From NCBI GenBank assembly GCA_039602395.1, contig JBCNJP010000006.1:47020325-47084324 (forward strand): DNA of 64,000 bases, written 5' to 3'. Position 1 is the stretch's first letter. Each line of letters opens with the position of its first letter. The translations under genes were made by a program, and so were the position numbers. The stretch comes from Deinandra increscens subsp. villosa. Taxonomy: Eukaryota > Streptophyta > Magnoliopsida > Asterales > Asteraceae. The notes beneath the pieces are model-generated. The model was not told the DNA's origin, searched no databases, and saw only the letters and a list, made by a program, of their open reading frames with translations. This document shows, piece after piece, positions 19,955 through 32,736 of this stretch.

Positions 19955-22900
19955 CATCTTGAGACCCAATAACTTATATCTAATAGTATCAACAATGATG
20001 TTGCATAGAATATCAGGAGGCCTCGTTTGATTCTTGAATAACCGGCCATTTCGTTCTTGCCAAATAAAGTATGTAGCTGCTGACACGACCAACCTAGCAA
20101 CAATAACTTTGATCGATTTAGAGGGTTTACCTGGACCCAAATCTGCAATCACATTCGACCAGCAAGGAGGAGTATTCTGCATACCAGCACGATCTCTAAT
20201 GCCTAGCCAAACAGCCCTCGAGTAAGCACAATCAAAGAAAAGGTGATCTCTTGAATCATAACTTCTAAGGCATAATGAACAAGCCAAAACATCATAATTT
20301 TGACGACTGCTCCAATTGAGAATTCTGTCCTGAGTCAAAAGCTTCCCCTTAATAGCCAGCCACATATTGAAAGCATGACGGGGTATAGCATGAGGAAACC
20401 AAACATGATTATTCCAAGACACAGTATCACTTCTGTTACGAATGGATTCCCAAACCCTGCTCGAAGAAAAGTCAGTGACATCATTAGCACTTTTCCACCT
20501 GATCTGATCCAACCTATCATTACTGGGCCCAATATTTGAAAGCTCTGGCCATCTTTCAGTCCACTCTATAGGCAGCCCAGCTTCATAAATAGTTTCAACA
20601 GTAGAAGAAAGGTTAAAACCCGCTTGGTGTATCATCCTAGGAGTAATATTTTTACATAAAGGCTCCTCTAAAGCCCACCAATCAAACCATGCAGACGTAA
20701 GTCTGCCATTCCCAATATCATTCCAAATGAAAGGCCTAATAGTATCACGAAGATTAAGAATTTTCCTCCAACTCCAAGAACATCTACTTCTGTTATTTAC
20801 TGCCCAAAAGTGATGTTTCTGCAGCCTATAAGAATAAACCCAATCAACCCATAAAGATTTACGACGAGAAATAATACTCCAAATATGATTAGTCATTAGA
20901 GCTTTGTTCATTTCATTAATACGACGTATACCAAGACCCCCTTCACTTTTAGGCTTGCAAACAGCTTTCCAAGCCACTTTAGCTCCACCAGCTTGCATGG
21001 GACCTTGACACCACAGAAATTTCCTCATTTTAGCCTCCAAATGGTTAATAATACTAGTAGGGAGAATGAAAACAGAAGACCAGTACACATGCAGGGCTGA
21101 GAGAACAGATATGATCAGTTGAACCCGACCAGCAAAAGATAAAGATTTATTCATCCAACTGTTTATCTTCCCTTCCATCTTCTCAACCAGAATCATACAA
21201 TCTTGATGCCTGAGTCTAGAGGAAATTAAAGGTACACCCAGGTATCTGACAGGAAGATGACCTTCATTGAATGTTGTCATATTTAAAATAGCACTCTTTG
21301 TATCACTAGGAACATTGCAGAAGAACACAGAACTCTTGCTAGCACTAGGAAACAAACCAGACATCTCTGAAAATGCAGCCAGAGAACTAGTAATGCAAGA
21401 CACAGAGTTAACATTACCCCTTGCAAACAGAAATAAATCATCGGCAAAGCATAGGTTAACAATACGCTGCTTAGAACAGTAATGATGAAACTGAAAACCT
21501 GCATTATTGTGGACCGTTTGCTGCAGATGTAAAGTAAGGATCTCCATTACTAAAGTGAACAAATAAGGGGAGAGAGGATCGCCTTGGCGAAGGCCTCTCT
21601 TGCCCTTAAAATAACCATGAGTGTCACCATTGATACATATAGAATATGAAGGAGATGTGACACAAACCATTAACCACTCAACCATAGTTTGATGAAATCC
21701 AAAGCCCACCAGAATCTTACGAAGGAAACTCCAGTCGACAGTATCATAAGCCTTTTGGATGTCCACTTTAAAAGCACATCTAGGTGGTCCAATCTGACGA
21801 TGATAATTAAGCATAATTTCTTGAGTTAAAAGGATGTTGTCAGAGATTTTACGACCAGGAATGAAAGCTGATTGGTTTTCACTAACAATGGAATCTAGAC
21901 CAGCTTTAATCCTATTTGATAGCACCTTACTAATACACTTGTAGAGAATGTTGCAGCAAGCTATCGGACGATAATCCACAACCGTATGAGGAGTATGAAC
22001 TTTAGGAACTAACGCTATAAGAGTGTGATTCCATTCTTGTAACAGACGGCCAGTTAAAAAGAAATCTTTTATAGCATGGACAACATCATCCTTAATAATG
22101 GGCCAGGCTTTTTTAAAAAAACCCGCAGAGTATCCATCGGGCCCCGGAGCCTTATCATCACACATAGAAAACAAAGCACTCTTAATTTCAGTCTCCGTAA
22201 CGGGCTGGATCATACCTTGGGCTATGTTATGATCCAATTTGTTCACAAACAAATCAGGAGAAGGGTCACGAACAGGATCATAAGCAAAGCCCAAGAAGCT
22301 TTCAAAGTGGCTAACAAATGCCATACAGGCATTATTCCCTTCATGCACATTCTCATGCACATCAGTTATAGCATCAATCCTACTCCGATAGTTTCTACAC
22401 TTCAGCATATTATGGAAAAACGAGGTATTCGCATCACCAGTAGCCAGCCATTGAACCTTCGCCTTTTGTTTTAGAAACCTTTCTTCATCCAGGCTAGCCT
22501 CTTGAAAAGCAATCAAAGTAGAACTGTTTAGGTCACGTAAAGATATGTTCAAAGGATCCTTATCAATGGCCATCTGAACATCATCTAATTCTTTTCGAAG
22601 CTTAACCACCTTGTCATGCAAGTTACCATTCTGATAAATGAGTTTACGAAACTGAGTTTTTAAAAGCTTAAGTTTCTTCACAACTTTAAATTGGTATACT
22701 CCATTAACATCAATACTCCATCCAGCAGCCACAGTATCCATAAACCCTGGTTTATGCATCAAGAAATTCGCAAACCTGAATTGTTTAGGCTTGGATTTAT
22801 TACTTTCTGGCATCTTCAATACACATGGACTGTGATCCGATATCCTGTATGGTTGAAATATCGAATAAGCAGTAGGGAACAGGTCAACAAACTTCATATT

Positions 22901-23437
22901 GCACATAACACGATCAATTTTCTTTAAAGTGCCAATACCAGTTTTGGGTTTTTGCGACCAAGTAAATTGCATGCCAGCACTACTAACATCAATAACTTCT
23001 AATTCATCTACACACTCTTTAAAATCTGCCATACCAGTATCAATTTTAGAGGAACCAGACGAGTGATCAGCAAGGTTAAGACTAGAGTTAAAGTCCCCCA
23101 GAATGACCCATGGCCTATCTTTAACAACACTTTTATGTATGAGAAGATTTCTCCACAGCTTCCTGCGTTTGATGTAATCATTATCTGCATAAACAATGGA
23201 GCACAACAAAACCTTCTTACTGTTTTTCAGACCAATTTGCACATGAACAACCTGATCTGTACAGTCCAGAACCATAACATCAACATCAATAGGGTTCCAT
23301 CCAATGATAATTCTGGTTCCTTTAGCACAGCAAACACCATTTGAAGTCCAATCCCAGTTACGAAACACACCTTTACAAACATCAAACAACTTTCCAACAT
23401 CCAAGTGAGACTCAAGAATAGCACAGAAAAACAAGTT
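19955..23437 (-). mobile_element. LINE C: plant L1-type element, 5'-truncated in ORF2, 3' end in the gap
   Basis: On the minus strand the LINE begins at about 23437, inside the endonuclease (NLFFCAILESH, matching SLSLCAILESH of LINE D), and runs open to the gap. ORF1 and the first 30 or so ORF2 codons are missing. Its 5' side abuts R-oriented satellite, while the DNA beyond the gap is F-oriented. No target-site duplication can be tested because the 3' junction is hidden. Confidence 0.85.
19955..23437 (-). CDS. LINE C ORF2: endonuclease-reverse transcriptase, partial but uninterrupted
   Basis: An open frame of 1161 codons with no stop or frameshift, continued into the gap. In order it holds: endonuclease from ILESH (Glu) through VILGDFNSSL and RISDHSPCVL; the conserved KLKLLKT linker; WLATGDANTSFFH; RT motifs DDKAPGPDGYSAGFF, DYRPIACCN, FIPGRKISDN, VDIQKAYDTVDW (catalytic Asp), GLRQGDPLSPYLF and NLCFADDLFLF (catalytic Asp pair); and zf-RVT CSLCLRSYDSRDHLFFDC. 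The N-terminal WNIRGLN Asn is lost by 5' truncation. ORF2 enzymes nick the target and copy the element RNA there. The frame continues upstream into satellite to an ATG at 23515, which by chance adds 26 satellite-encoded residues. The intact frame suggests a fairly recent insertion. Confidence 0.9.
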
Positions 23438-26400
23438 ATGATAATTCGTGTTTCGACTATAATAGAAAAATGATAAGGTTTGTGCATTAAATTGGGTTGG
23501 GCTTCGGTTATCCATATTTAATGATTGGGTGTTAGTTAATTATGTGCTTGTTCTTGTAAAATACGGTTTGGACTAGAGGGAGAAAGGGCTTTGGCTCATG
23601 TAATAAATGTGTGAGTCTGTATTTAAACAAACTCACATCCTACTAGCCAAGGCTCTCCGAAGTAGACACAAGAGAGAGGGAGGGAATTCGTGACTTGGGA
23701 GAGACCAGAGAATGTTTTCGGTGGCCTAACCGAAACCTGTGTGCTAGACAGAAATCGAGTTGTAATTGTAATCAATGATTTAATCATCTAATCATAAGTA
23801 TTTATTAACTTTGTTGATTAATCGTTTATTATTGCTTCTCATTTATTAACTTTGTTGATTCATCGTTTATTATTGCTTATCATACTTGATTCAATCAATC
23901 ACTTGGATTCCGCACTCATGATTGATCATTGATATCGTGTTTCAACTATAATAGAAAAATGATAAGGCTTGTGTACTAAATTGGGTTGGGCTTTGGTTAT
24001 CCATGTTTAATGATTGGGTGGTAATTAATTATGTGTTTGTTCATGTGAAATACGGTTTGGAAAAGAAGAAGAAAGAGCTTTCGACAATATAATAAATCTG
24101 TGAGTTTGTATTTAAAAAAACATACATCCTACTAGCTAAGGTTTTCCGAAATAGACACAAAAGAGAGAAGAGGGGGGGAATTCGTGACTTGAGAGAGACT
24201 AGAGTATGATTTTGGTGGCCTAACCGAAACCTGTGTCCTAGACAGAAATCGAGTTGTAATAGTAATCAACGATTTAATCATCTAATCATATGTGTTTATT
24301 AAGTTTGTTGATTCATTGTTTATTATTGCTTCTCATTTATTAACTTTTGATTCATCCTTTATTATTGCTTCTCATACTTGATTCAATCAATCACTTGGAT
24401 TCCGCACTCATGATTGATCATTGATATCGTGTTTCGACTATAATAGAAAAATGATAAGGTTTGTGCATTAAATTGGGTTGGGCTTCGGTTATCCATATTT
24501 AATGATTGGGTGTTAGTTAATTATGTGCTTGTTCTTGTAAAATACGGTTTGGACTAGAGGGAGAAAGGGCTTTGGCTCATGTAATAAATGTGTGAGTCTG
24601 TATTTAAACAAACTCACATCCTACTAGCCAAGGCTCTCCGAAGTAGACACAAGAGAGAGGGAGGGAATTCGTGACTTGGGAGAGACCAGAGAATGTTTTC
24701 GGTGGCCTAACCGAAACCTGTGTGCTAGACAGAAATCGAGTTGTAATTGTAATCAACGATTTAATCATCTAATCATAAGTGTTTATTAACTTTGTTGATT
24801 CATCGTTTATTATTGCTTCTCATTTATTAACTTTGTTGATTCATCGTTTATTATTGCTTATCATACTTGATTCAATCAATCACTTGGATTCCGCACTCAT
24901 GATTGATCATTGATATCGTGTTTCAACTATAATAGAAAAATGATAAGGCTTGTGTAATAAATTGGGTTGGGCTTTGGTTATCCATGTTTAATGATTGGGT
25001 GGTAATTAATTATGTGTTTGTTCATGTAAAATACGGTTTGGAAAAGAAGAAGAAAGGGCTTTCGACAATATAATAAATCTGTGAGTTTGTATTTAAAAAA
25101 ACATACATCCTACTAGCTAAGGTTTTCCGAAATAGACACAAAAGAGAGAGAGAGAGGGGGAATTCGTGACTTGAGAGAGACTAGAGTATGATTTCGGTGG
25201 CCTAACCGAAACCTGTGTACTAGACAGAAATCGAGTTGTAATAGTAATCAACGATTTATTCATCTAATCGTATGTGTTTATTAAGTTTGTTGACTCATTG
25301 TTTATTATTGCTTCTCATTTATTAACTTTGTTGATTCATCGTTTATTATTGCTTCTCATACTTGATTCAATCAATCACTTGGATTCCGCACTCATGATTG
25401 ATCATTGATATCGTGTTTCGACTATAGTAGAAAAATGTTGAGGCTTGTAAATTAAATTGGGTTGGGCTTCGGTTATCCATATTTAATGATTGGTTGGTAA
25501 TTAATTATGTGTTTGTTTTTGTAAAATACGGTTTAGACTAGAAGGAGAAAGGGCTTTGGCCCATATATAAATGTGTGAGTTTGTATTTAAAAAAACTCAC
25601 ATCCTACTAGCTAAGGTTTGCTGAAATAGACACAAAAGAGGGAGAGAGAGAGAGAGAGGGAATTCATGACTTGAGACAGACTAGAGTATGATTTCGGTGG
25701 CCTAACCGAAACCTGTGTACTAGACAAAAATCGAGTTGTAATAGTAATCAACGATTTAATCATCTAAGCGTATGTGTTTATTAAGTTTGGTGATTCATTG
25801 TTTATTATTGCTTCTCAATTATTAACTTTGTTGATTCATCGTTTATTATTGCTTCTTATACTTGAATCAATCATATACTTTGATTCCGCACTCATGAATG
25901 ATCATTGATATCGTGTTTCGACTATAATAGAAAAATGATAAGGTTTGTGTATTAAATTGGGTTGGGCTTCGGTTATCCATATTTAATGATTGGGTGTTAG
26001 TTAATTATGTGTTTGTTCTTGTATAATACAGTTTGAACTAGAGGGAGAAAGGGCTTTGGCTCATGTAATAAATGTGTGAGTCTGTATTTAAACAAACTCA
26101 CATCCTACTAGCCAAGGCTCGCCGAAGTAGACACAAGAAAGAGGGAGGGAATTCGTGACTTGGGAGAGACCAGAGAATGTTTTTGGTGGCGTAACCGAAA
26201 CCTGTGTGCTAGACAGAAATCGAGTTGTAATTGTAATCAACGATTTAATCATCTAATCGTAAGTGTTTATTAACTTTGTTGATTCATCGTTTATTATTGC
26301 TTCTCATTTATTAACTTTGTTGATTCATCGTTTATTATTGCTTCTCATACTTGATTCAATCAATCACTTGGATTCCGCACTCATGATTGATCATTGATAT

Positions 26401-26623
26401 CGTGTTTCGACTATAATAGAAAAATGTTGAGGCTTGTGTATTAAATTGGGTTGGGCTTCGGTTATCCATATTTAATGATTGGTTGGTAATTAATTATGTA
26501 TTTGTTTTTGTAAAATACGGTTTAGACTAGAAGGAGAAAGGGCTTTGGCCCATATAATAAATGTGTGAGTTTGTATTTAAAGAAACTCACATCCTACTAG
26601 CTAAGGTTTGCTGAAATAGACAC

Positions 26624-26659
<36 letters not shown>

Positions 26660-27622
26660 ATTCATGACTTGAGACAGACTAGAGTATGATTTCGGTGGCC
26701 TAACCAAAACCTGTGTACTAGACAGAAATCGAGTTGTAATAGTAATCAACGATTTAATCATCTAATCGTATGTGTTTATTAAGTTTGTTGATTCATTGTT
26801 TATTATTGCTTCTCAATTATTAACTTTGTTGATTCATCGTTTATTATTGCTTCTCATACTTGATTCAATCAATCACTTCGATTCCGCACTCATGAATGAT
26901 CATTGATATCGTGTTTCGACTATAATAGAAAAATGATAAGGTTTGTGTATTAAATTGGGTTGGGCTTCGGTTATCCATATTTAATGATTGGGTGTTAGTT
27001 AATTATGTGTTTGTTCTTGTATAATACAGTTTGGACTAGAGGGAGAAAGGGCTTTGGCTCATGTAATAAGTGTGTGAGTCTGTATTTAAACAAACTCACA
27101 TCCTACTAGCCAAGGCTCGCCGAAGTAGACACAAGAAAGAGGGAGGGAATTCGTGACTTGGGAGAGACCAGAGAATGTTTTTGGTGGCCTAACCGAAACC
27201 TGTGTGCTAGACAGAAATCGAGTTGTAATTGTAATCAACGATTTAATCATCTAATCGTAAGTGTTTATTAACTTTGTTGATTCATCGTTTATTATTGCTT
27301 CTCATTTATTAACTTTGTTGATTCATCGTTTATTATTGCTTCTCATACTTGATTCAATCAATCACTTGGATTCCGCACTCATGATTGATCATTGATATCG
27401 TGTTTCGACTATAATAGAAAAATGTTGAGGCTTGTGTATTAAATTGGGTTGGGCTTCGGTTATCCATATTTAATGATTGGTTGGTAATTAATTATGTATT
27501 TGTTTTTGTAAAAATACGGTTTAGACTAGAAGGAGAAAGGGCTTTGGCCCATATAATAAATGTGTGAGTTTGTATTTAAAGAAACTCACATCCTACTAGC
27601 TAAGGTTTGCTGAAATAGACAC

Positions 27623-27658
<36 letters not shown>

Positions 27659-28620
27659 ATTCATGACTTGAGACAGACTAGAGTATGATTTCGGTGGCCT
27701 AACCAAAACCTGTGTACTAGACAGAAATCGAGTTGTAATAGTAATCAACGATTTAATCATCTAATCGTATGTGTTTATTAAGTTTGTTGATTCATTGTTT
27801 ATTATTGCTTCTCAATTATTAACTTTGTTGATTCATCGTTTATTATTGCTTCTCATACTTGATTCAATCAATCACTTCGATTCCGCACTCATGAATGATC
27901 ATTGATATCGTGTTTCGACTATAATAGAAAAATGATAAGGTTTGTGTATTAAATTGGGTTGGGCTTCGGTTATCCATATTTAATGATTGGGTGTTAGTTA
28001 ATTATGTGTTTGTTCTTGTATAATACAGTTTGGACTAGAGGGAGAAAGGGCTTTGGCTCATGTAATAAATGTGTGAGTCTGTATTTAAACAAACTCACAT
28101 CCTACTAGCCAAGGCTCGCCGAAGTAGACACAAGAGAGAGGGAGGGAATTCGTGACTTGGGAGAGACCAGAGAATGTTTTCGGTGGCCTAACCGAAACCT
28201 GTGTGCTAGACAGAAATCTAGTTGTAATTGTAATCAACGATTTAATCATCTAATCATAAGTGTTTATTAACTTTGTTGATTCATCGTTTATTATTGCTTC
28301 TCATTTATTAACTTTGTTGATTCATCGTTTATTATTGCTTATCATACTTGATTCAATCAATCACTTGGATTCCGCACTCATGATTGATCATTGATATCGT
28401 GTTTCAACTATAATCGAAAAATGATAACGCTTGTGTATTAAATTGGGTTGGGCTTTGGTTATCCATGTTTAATGATTGGGTGGTAATTAGTTATGTGTTT
28501 GTTCATGTAAAATACGGTTTGGAAAAGAAGGAGAAAGGTTTTTTGACAATATAATAAATCTGTGAGTTTGTATTTAAAAAAACATACATCCTACTAGCTA
28601 AGGTTTTCCGAAATAGACAC

Positions 28621-28660
<40 letters not shown>

Positions 28661-31404
28661 ATTCATGACTTGAGAGAGACTAGAGTATGATTTCGGTGGC
28701 CTAACCGAAACCTGTGTACTAGACAGAAATCGAGTTGTAATAGTAATCAAAGATTTATTCATCTAATCGTATGTGTTTATTAAGTTTGTTGATTCATTGT
28801 TTATTATTGCTTCTCAATTATTAACTTTGTTGATTCATCGTTTATTATTGCTTCTCATACTTGATTCAAGCAATCACTTCGATTCCGCACTCATGAATGA
28901 TCATTGATATCGTGTTTCGACTATAATAGAAAAATGATAAGGTTTGTGTATTAAATTGGGTTGGGCTTCGGTTATCCATATTTAATGATTGGGTGTTAGT
29001 TAATTATGTGTTTGTTCTTGTATAATACAGTTTGGACTAGAGGGAGAAAGGGCTTTGGCTCATGTAATAAATGTGTGAGTCTATATTTAAACAAACTCAC
29101 ATCCTACTAGCCAAGGCTCGCCGAAGTAGACACAAGAGAGAGGGAGGGAATTCGTGACTTGGGAGAGACCAGAGAATGTTTTCGGTGGCCTAACCGAAAC
29201 CTGTGTGCTAGACAGAAATCTAGTTGTAATTGTAATCAACGATTTAATCATCTAATCATAAGTGTTTATTAACTTTGTTGATTCATCGTTTATTATTGCT
29301 TCTCATTTATTAACTTTGTTGATTCATCGTTTATTGTTGCTTATCATACTTGATTCAATCAATCACTTGGATTCCGCACTCATGATTGATCATTGATATC
29401 GTGTTTCAACTATAATCGAAAAATGATAACGCTTGTGTATTAAATTGGGTTGGGCTTTGGTTATCCATGTTTAATGATTGGGTGGTAATTAGTTATGTGT
29501 TTGTTCATGTAAAATACGGTTTGGAAAAGAAGGAGAAAGGTTTTTTGACAATATAATAAATCTGTGAGTTTATATTTAAAAAAACATACATAATACTAGC
29601 TAAGGTTTTCCGAAATAGACACAAAAGAGAGAGATAGAGAGAGGGGGAATTCATGACTTGAGAGAGACTAGAGTATGATTTCGGTGGCCTAACCGAAACC
29701 TGTGTACTAGACAGAAATCGAGTTGTAATAGTAATCAACGATTTATTCATCTAATCGTATGTGTTTATTAAGTTTGTTGATTCATTGTTTATTATTGCTT
29801 CTCATTTATTAACTTTGTTGATTTATCCTTTATTATTGCTTCTCATACTTGATTCAATCTATAACTTGAATTCCGGACTCATGATTGATCATTGATATTG
29901 TGTTTCGACTATAATAGAAAAATGATAAGGATTGTGTATTAAATTGGGTTGGGTTTCGGTTATCCATGTTTAATGATTGGGTGGTAATTAATTTATGTGT
30001 TTGTTCATGTAAAATACGGTTTGGAAAAGAAGGAGAAAGGGCTTTCGACAATATAATAAATCTGTGAGTTTGTATTTAAAAAAACTTACATCCTACTAGC
30101 TAAGGTTTTCCGAAATAGACACAAAAAAGAGAGAGAGAGAGGGGGAATTCGTGACTTGAGAGAGACTAGAGTATGATTTCGATTTTCTAACCGAAAACTG
30201 TGTACTAGACAGAAATCGAGTTGTAATAGTAATCAACGATTTAATCATCTAATCGTATGTGTTTATTAAGTTTGTTGATTCATTGTTTATTATTGCTTCT
30301 CATTTATTAACTTTGTTGATTCATCCTTTATTATTGCTTCTCATACTTGATTCAATCAATCACTTGGATTCCGCACTCATGATTGATCTTTGATTTCGTG
30401 TTTCGACTATAATAGAAAAATGATAAGGTTTGTGCATTAAATTGGGTTGGGCTTCGGTTATCCATATTTAATGATTGGGTGTTAGTTAATTATGTGTTTG
30501 TTCTTGTAAAATACGGTTTGGACTTGAGGGAGAAAGGGCTTTGGCTCATGTAATAAATGTGTGAGTCTGTATTTAAACAATCTAACATCCTACTAGCCAA
30601 GGCTCTCCGAAGTAGACACAAATAAGAGGGAGGGAATTCGTGACTTGAGAGAGACCAGAGAATTATTTCGGTGTACTAAACCGAAACCTGTGTGCTAGAC
30701 AGAAATCGAGTTGTAATAGTAATCAACGATTTAGTCATCTAATCATAAGTGTTTATTAACTTTGTTGATTCATCGTTTATTATTGCTTCTCATTTATTAA
30801 CTTTGTTGATTCATCGTTTATTATTGCTTCTCATACTTGATTCAATCAATCACTTGGATTCCGCACTCATTGATTGATCTTTGATATCGTGTTTCGACTA
30901 TAATAGAAAGCTGTTGAGGCTTGTGTATTAAATTGGGTTGGGATTCGGTTATCCATATTTAATGATTCGGTGTTAGTTAACTATGTGTTTGTTCTTGTAA
31001 AATACGGTTTGGACTAGAGGGAGAAAGGGCTTTGGCTCATGTAATAAATGTGTGCATCTCTATTTAAACAAACTCACATCCTACTAGCCAAGGCTCGCCG
31101 AAGTAGACACAAGAGAGAGGGAGGGAATTCGTGACTTGAGAGAAACCAGAGAATGATTTCGGTGGCCTAACCAAAACCTGTGTGCTAGACAGAAATCGAG
31201 TTGTAATAGTAATCAACGATTTACTCATCTAATCATAAGTGTTTATTAACTTTGTTGATTAATCGTTTATTATTGCTTCTCATTTATTAACTTTGTTGAT
31301 TCATTATTTATTGTTGCTTCTCATACTTGATTCAATCAATCACTTGGATTCCGCACTCATGATTGATCATTGATATCGTGTTTCGACTATAATAGAAAAA
31401 TGAT
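23438..31404 (-). repeat. Satellite array, orientation R, with dimeric higher-order repeat
   Basis: The monomer appears as its reverse complement. GAATTC(G/A)TGACTT landmarks lie at 23684, 24178, 24665, 25160, 25660, 26149, 26658, 27147, 27657, 28146, 28659, 29148, 29647, 30145, 30634 and 31125. Spacing alternates between about 489 and 495-513. Type 1 reads GCCAAGGCTC(T/G)CCGAAGTAG with a short GA tract; type 2 reads GCTAAGGTTT(T/G)C(C/T)GAAATAG with a long GA tract. All monomers here carry a tandem duplication of about 42 bp (TTTATTAACTTTGTTGATTC...) that other blocks lack. Adjacent dimers at 26.1-28.1 kb look nearly identical. No gene. Confidence 0.9.
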
Positions 31405-31479
31405 TCTTCTTGGGTTTCGGATATTCCTTTGCATGCAACTCAAGCTAGGGTTCCGGTTATCCCTGTGCATGCAACAACG

Positions 31480-32736
31480 ATGGCGAATGAACAATTTAGG
31501 GTTTCGGAAGCCCCTGTGCAACAACCTGAACACTCTAATGCAATGCCAGATATCTCGAGCTCTCCTGAAGTGTCATCTGCTATTCCGGTAAGGTCTACAT
31601 ATGCGGCGGTGATATCTGATGCTAAAAAGAATGTCGTCAATTTCCGATCTCTGAAATCTGATACGATCTGGGAGGGGGTGGATATTGTTATCCCGAAGGA
31701 TACGGTTCGTAAAGTTCATAAGAGGCTGTCTTTTACTCTCTATGGCTACTTCTTGGGAGATAGGATTTCATTCCCTGTGGTAGAGTATTTTGTCCAACAA
31801 GTATGGAAAAAGTTTGGGTTGGTGAAAGTAATGATGAATGCTAAGGGATATTTTTTCTTTAAGTTTCTGGATGAAAAGGGTATGTATGCTGCTTTGGAAG
31901 GGGGACCGTGGCTTATCAAGAATCGTCCTATGTTTCTTAATATTTGGACACCCACGACACAGTTACGGAAGGACGATATCAAAACTGTGTCGGTTTGGGT
32001 CAAGCTTCACAATGTTCCGTTGGCTGCCTTCACGGATGATGGTTTAAGTATGATAGCAACCAAAGTGGGTGTGCCCAAAATGCTTGATTCCCTTACGGCT
32101 TCGATGTGTACTAATAGTTGGGGAAGGAGTAGCTATGCTAGAGCTCTTATCGAAATTTCAGCTGACCAAGATTTTGTGGAAATGATCCGTGTGATGGTGC
32201 CGGATGTTGACGATGATACCTTTATTACGGAATCAATAGAAGTTGAATATGAATGGATCCCTCCTCGTTGTAAACATTGCTGTGTGTATGGTCACAACCA
32301 TTCCGAATGCCCCAAGCAGAAAAAGCAGACTTCGACTACTAAGGTTGACGATGATGGGTTCATTGAACCCAAGGGTAAGCAAGTGGCTAGGAAGCAAAAT
32401 GTTGTTCAGACTAAAGTGAAGCAGAAATTCGAGTACAGGCCGGTCCATGCTAAATCGAAGAATGGCAATCATGACAAATCGGAAAAGAAGGAGGGGATCA
32501 ACTTGTCTAATAAATATGATGCTCTTGTGTTTCAGGAGGTTACTATGGGTTTTGAACGAACCCATAATGCAGCTCATAAGGCTGAATCATCCTATCGGGG
32601 TCGGTCAGATGATGTTATTGATGGTGTTGAGGAGGATGTGGCAGGGCTAAATGAGACGGAAGCTTTCATGGTATCGGGCATAGGGAGAACAAACCAAGGG
32701 GCAAGCACTCCTTCTGATGGAGTTTCCAATGGGTAG
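31480..32736 (+). CDS. LINE D ORF1: DUF4283 / CCHC RNA-binding protein
   Basis: The frame encodes 418 residues from ATG 31480; that ATG is chosen because the frame upstream has no ATG before the satellite. A variable N-terminus (about 1-45) precedes YAAVISDAKK and a DUF4283 domain at about 65-240 (TLYGYFLGDRISFPVVEYFV, FFFKFLDEKGMYAALEGGPWLI, VWVKLHNVPLAAFTDDGLS, SSYARALIEIS). A zinc knuckle CKHCCVYGHNHSEC at about 263-276 has all four ligands (CX2CX4HX4C). A Lys-rich basic tail and an acidic, conserved end (NETEAFMVSG ... GASTPSDGVSNG) follow. The protein should coat the element RNA. Its stop codon overlaps the ORF2 start. It lacks the family's N-terminal motif because of 5' truncation. Confidence 0.9.
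   Translation: MANEQFRVSEAPVQQPEHSNAMPDISSSPEVSSAIPVRSTYAAVISDAKKNVVNFRSLKSDTIWEGVDIVIPKDTVRKVHKRLSFTLYGYFLGDRISFPVVEYFVQQVWKKFGLVKVMMNAKGYFFFKFLDEKGMYAALEGGPWLIKNRPMFLNIWTPTTQLRKDDIKTVSVWVKLHNVPLAAFTDDGLSMIATKVGVPKMLDSLTASMCTNSWGRSSYARALIEISADQDFVEMIRVMVPDVDDDTFITESIEVEYEWIPPRCKHCCVYGHNHSECPKQKKQTSTTKVDDDGFIEPKGKQVARKQNVVQTKVKQKFEYRPVHAKSKNGNHDKSEKKEGINLSNKYDALVFQEVTMGFERTHNAAHKAESSYRGRSDDVIDGVEEDVAGLNETEAFMVSGIGRTNQGASTPSDGVSNG
32698..32736 (+). promoter_or_regulatory. ORF1/ORF2 translational junction of LINE D
   Basis: GGGGCAAGCACTCCTTCT (32698-32715) lies 13 nt before the ORF2 ATG at 32729, which overlaps the ORF1 TAG (32734-32736) by 8 nt. The same motif, spacing and overlap occur in LINE G (40749-40787) and, with one change, in LINE E (55748-55786). 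This fits reinitiation after termination; the mechanism is inferred. Confidence 0.6.

Noticed and set aside
19452..20148. ORFs reported across the N gap
   Set aside because: Their continuity depends on unknown bases. Only the part right of 19955 is real LINE ORF2.
32717..32719. Upstream ATG as the LINE D ORF2 start
   Set aside because: In frame, but LINEs G and E start at the position equivalent to 32729, and the 8-nt overlap is shared only with that start.
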